Source: Azospirillum oryzae
Lineage (GTDB): Bacteria > Pseudomonadota > Alphaproteobacteria > Azospirillales > Azospirillaceae
Reading direction: 5' to 3'
Assembly (NCBI RefSeq): GCF_900177515.1
Contig: NZ_FXAK01000007.1
Coordinates: 1,100,501-1,164,500, forward strand
DNA: 64,000 bases
Shown here: positions 63,184 to 64,000 of the stretch, one piece after another
How the letters are laid out: each line of letters begins with the position of its first letter
How positions within the stretch are numbered: the first letter of the stretch is position 1
The notes under the pieces: generated by a model
The model's input: only the letters and a program-made list of their open reading frames with translations
Told to the model about the DNA's origin: nothing
Databases searched by the model: none
Translations under genes and position numbers: made by a program

Positions 63184-63591
63184 GTGCCGGTGCGCGTCGC
63201 CGACTGGATGCGGATGCTGGGTGGTGTCGCGAGGGCGATGGTCCTCGTGATGCTCGGCCTGCTGCTGTGGTCGGATATGGCCACCGCCGCGTGCCCGCAC
63301 GAGCGGCCGGAGGCCGCGGCTGCCGTCGCGACTCATGGCATGTCGCACGGTACGTCGCACGCGATGGACGCGAACCGCATCGACCATGGCCGGCAGGCGC
63401 CGGGACGTCCGCACCATGCGGTGCAGCCCTGCTGCGCCGGGATGGCCTGCGCCGCCGTGGCGGTCGGGCTGCCGGGTGCGGAGTTGGCGTCGCCGCTCGG
63501 ATCGGCGGGTCCCAAGCTGGACTGGGCCGCCGGACTGCTGCGCGAGGGGCTGGGCCTGCGCCCCGATTTGCCTCCGCCCCGGCTGGGATGA
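63184..63591 (+). CDS. Exported His/Cys-rich small protein, probably copper-associated
   Basis: 135 residues. The GTG at 63184 has GGGAG seven bases upstream. A signal peptide (MLGGVARAMVLVMLGLLLWS) ends near ATAA. The mature part has CPHERPE, a His/Met-rich stretch (HGMSHGTSHAMDANRIDHGR), HHAVQPCCAGMACAAVAVG and a hydrophobic C-terminal region. The pattern suggests a periplasmic metal-binding protein. It lies 72 bases before the multicopper oxidase, so copper handling is likely, by context only. The family is not recognised. Confidence 0.65.
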   Translation: MPVRVADWMRMLGGVARAMVLVMLGLLLWSDMATAACPHERPEAAAAVATHGMSHGTSHAMDANRIDHGRQAPGRPHHAVQPCCAGMACAAVAVGLPGAELASPLGSAGPKLDWAAGLLREGLGLRPDLPPPRLG

Positions 63592-63663
63592 TGCCGATGC
63601 GCCGCCGGCTTTCCGCGGCGCCGCCGTCATCCCCAATCCACTTCCGATCATCCGGAGTCCGTC

Positions 63664-64000
63664 ATGACTCTCGCGCTTTCCCGCCGCCGTCTGCTGTCCA
63701 CGGCGGTGGCCGGCGGCTGTGCCGCCCTGCTGCCCGCCTTTCCCCGATCGGTCCTGGCTGCCGGTCCCGACGCGGCCCCAACCGCCGGCGATGCCGTCCG
63801 CCTGACCGTCGAGCGCCGCACCCTGGAGGTGAACGGCAAGGGCGCCGGCATGTTCGGCATCCGCCAGCCCGACGGCACGCATGGGCTGACCCTCGATCCC
63901 GGCCGGCGTTTCCTGGTCGACCTGACGAACCGGGCCGGGGAGGACACCATCATCCACTGGCATGGCCAGACCCCGCCCTATGTCCAGGACGGCGTCGCCG
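63664..64000 (+). CDS. Tat-exported multicopper oxidase, N-terminal part (partial)
   Basis: The first 112 codons are in the window; the gene runs off the right edge. A twin-arginine signal is present (ALSRRRLLSTAVAGGCAALL). The first cupredoxin domain starts at about residue 38 (VRLTVERRTLEVNGKG), and the first copper-binding His pair appears in IIHWHGQTPPY, the type 2/3 copper site of CueO/CopA-like oxidases. It would oxidise Cu(I) or other substrates in the periplasm and aid copper tolerance. GGAG lies before the ATG at 63664. The remaining copper sites are not visible, so the subfamily (CueO, CopA, bilirubin-oxidase-like) is open. Confidence 0.85.
   Translation, partial: MTLALSRRRLLSTAVAGGCAALLPAFPRSVLAAGPDAAPTAGDAVRLTVERRTLEVNGKGAGMFGIRQPDGTHGLTLDPGRRFLVDLTNRAGEDTIIHWHGQTPPYVQDGVA

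Noticed and set aside
1..64000. tRNA, rRNA or riboswitch genes
   Set aside because: No cloverleaf with a TTCRA arm, rRNA segment or known riboswitch core was seen by reading; a covariance-model search would be needed to exclude weak candidates.

Overview
The window is high-GC, densely coded DNA of alphaproteobacterial type and most resembles an Azospirillum-like member of the Rhodospirillales. This rests on a recognisable nifQ (a diazotroph gene), a chemoreceptor laid out like the Azospirillum energy-taxis receptor Tlp1 (PAS, membrane segments, signalling domain, C-terminal PilZ), an aroQ-accB-accC run, an alaC-hom-glpX run and many two-component and chemotaxis genes. No rRNA, tRNA, CRISPR array, phage or insertion sequence was recognised.

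Layout. 1-4646: end of a zinc alcohol dehydrogenase, a small unknown gene, then treZ and a glycogen debranching enzyme (alpha-glucan to trehalose). 4647-5223 is gene-free and holds a perfect DnaA box. 5224-10757: a small membrane protein, a PilZ-like protein and an envelope group (SPOR-like/polysaccharide deacetylase, L,D-transpeptidase, and a divergent Tat-exported MepK/YcbK-like endopeptidase). 10914-15518: an XRE regulator behind an AT-rich gap, an unknown Arg-rich protein divergent from a membrane dynamin-like GTPase, and a periplasmic binding protein. 15673-17954: aroQ, accB, accC with a terminator.

18465-29402 is a signalling island: a Tlp1-like chemoreceptor behind a textbook sigma-54 promoter, two phytochrome-type histidine kinases, an Rcp1-type receiver, a receiver-PAS-GGDEF cyclase, a degenerate kinase fused to an intact receiver, a CheY-like protein and a small lipoprotein. 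Several genes overlap by 1-4 bases. The cyclase and the PilZ receptor suggest a local c-di-GMP circuit.

29409-36658: nifQ and a CoxG-like gene on the minus strand, then yjbQ, an HtrA/DegQ protease, an OmpR-type two-component pair and an AI-2E family permease. 36663-44667 is mostly minus strand: MFS exporter, sppA, an AhpD-like protein, a ParE/antitoxin pair and a NIT-domain chemoreceptor, plus a plus-strand receiver-HPt-like protein. 44961-50559: alaC, hom, glpX, a DUF1127 gene and a soluble hybrid kinase. 50594-55320: a small unknown gene, moeA translationally coupled to a LysR regulator, and a DUF2946-PepSY membrane pair. 55498-62787: bacterial alpha-2-macroglobulin and pbpC. The window ends in a likely copper locus with a His/Cys-rich exported protein and a Tat-exported multicopper oxidase cut by the window edge.

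Two large composite palindromic repeats (about 32.9 kb and 51.1 kb) share modules in exchanged positions. The items most worth following up are the sigma-54 promoter with an overlapping operator-like palindrome, the pseudokinase-receiver in the signalling island, the CoxG-NifQ pairing, the dynamin-like GTPase locus, and the modular repeats.
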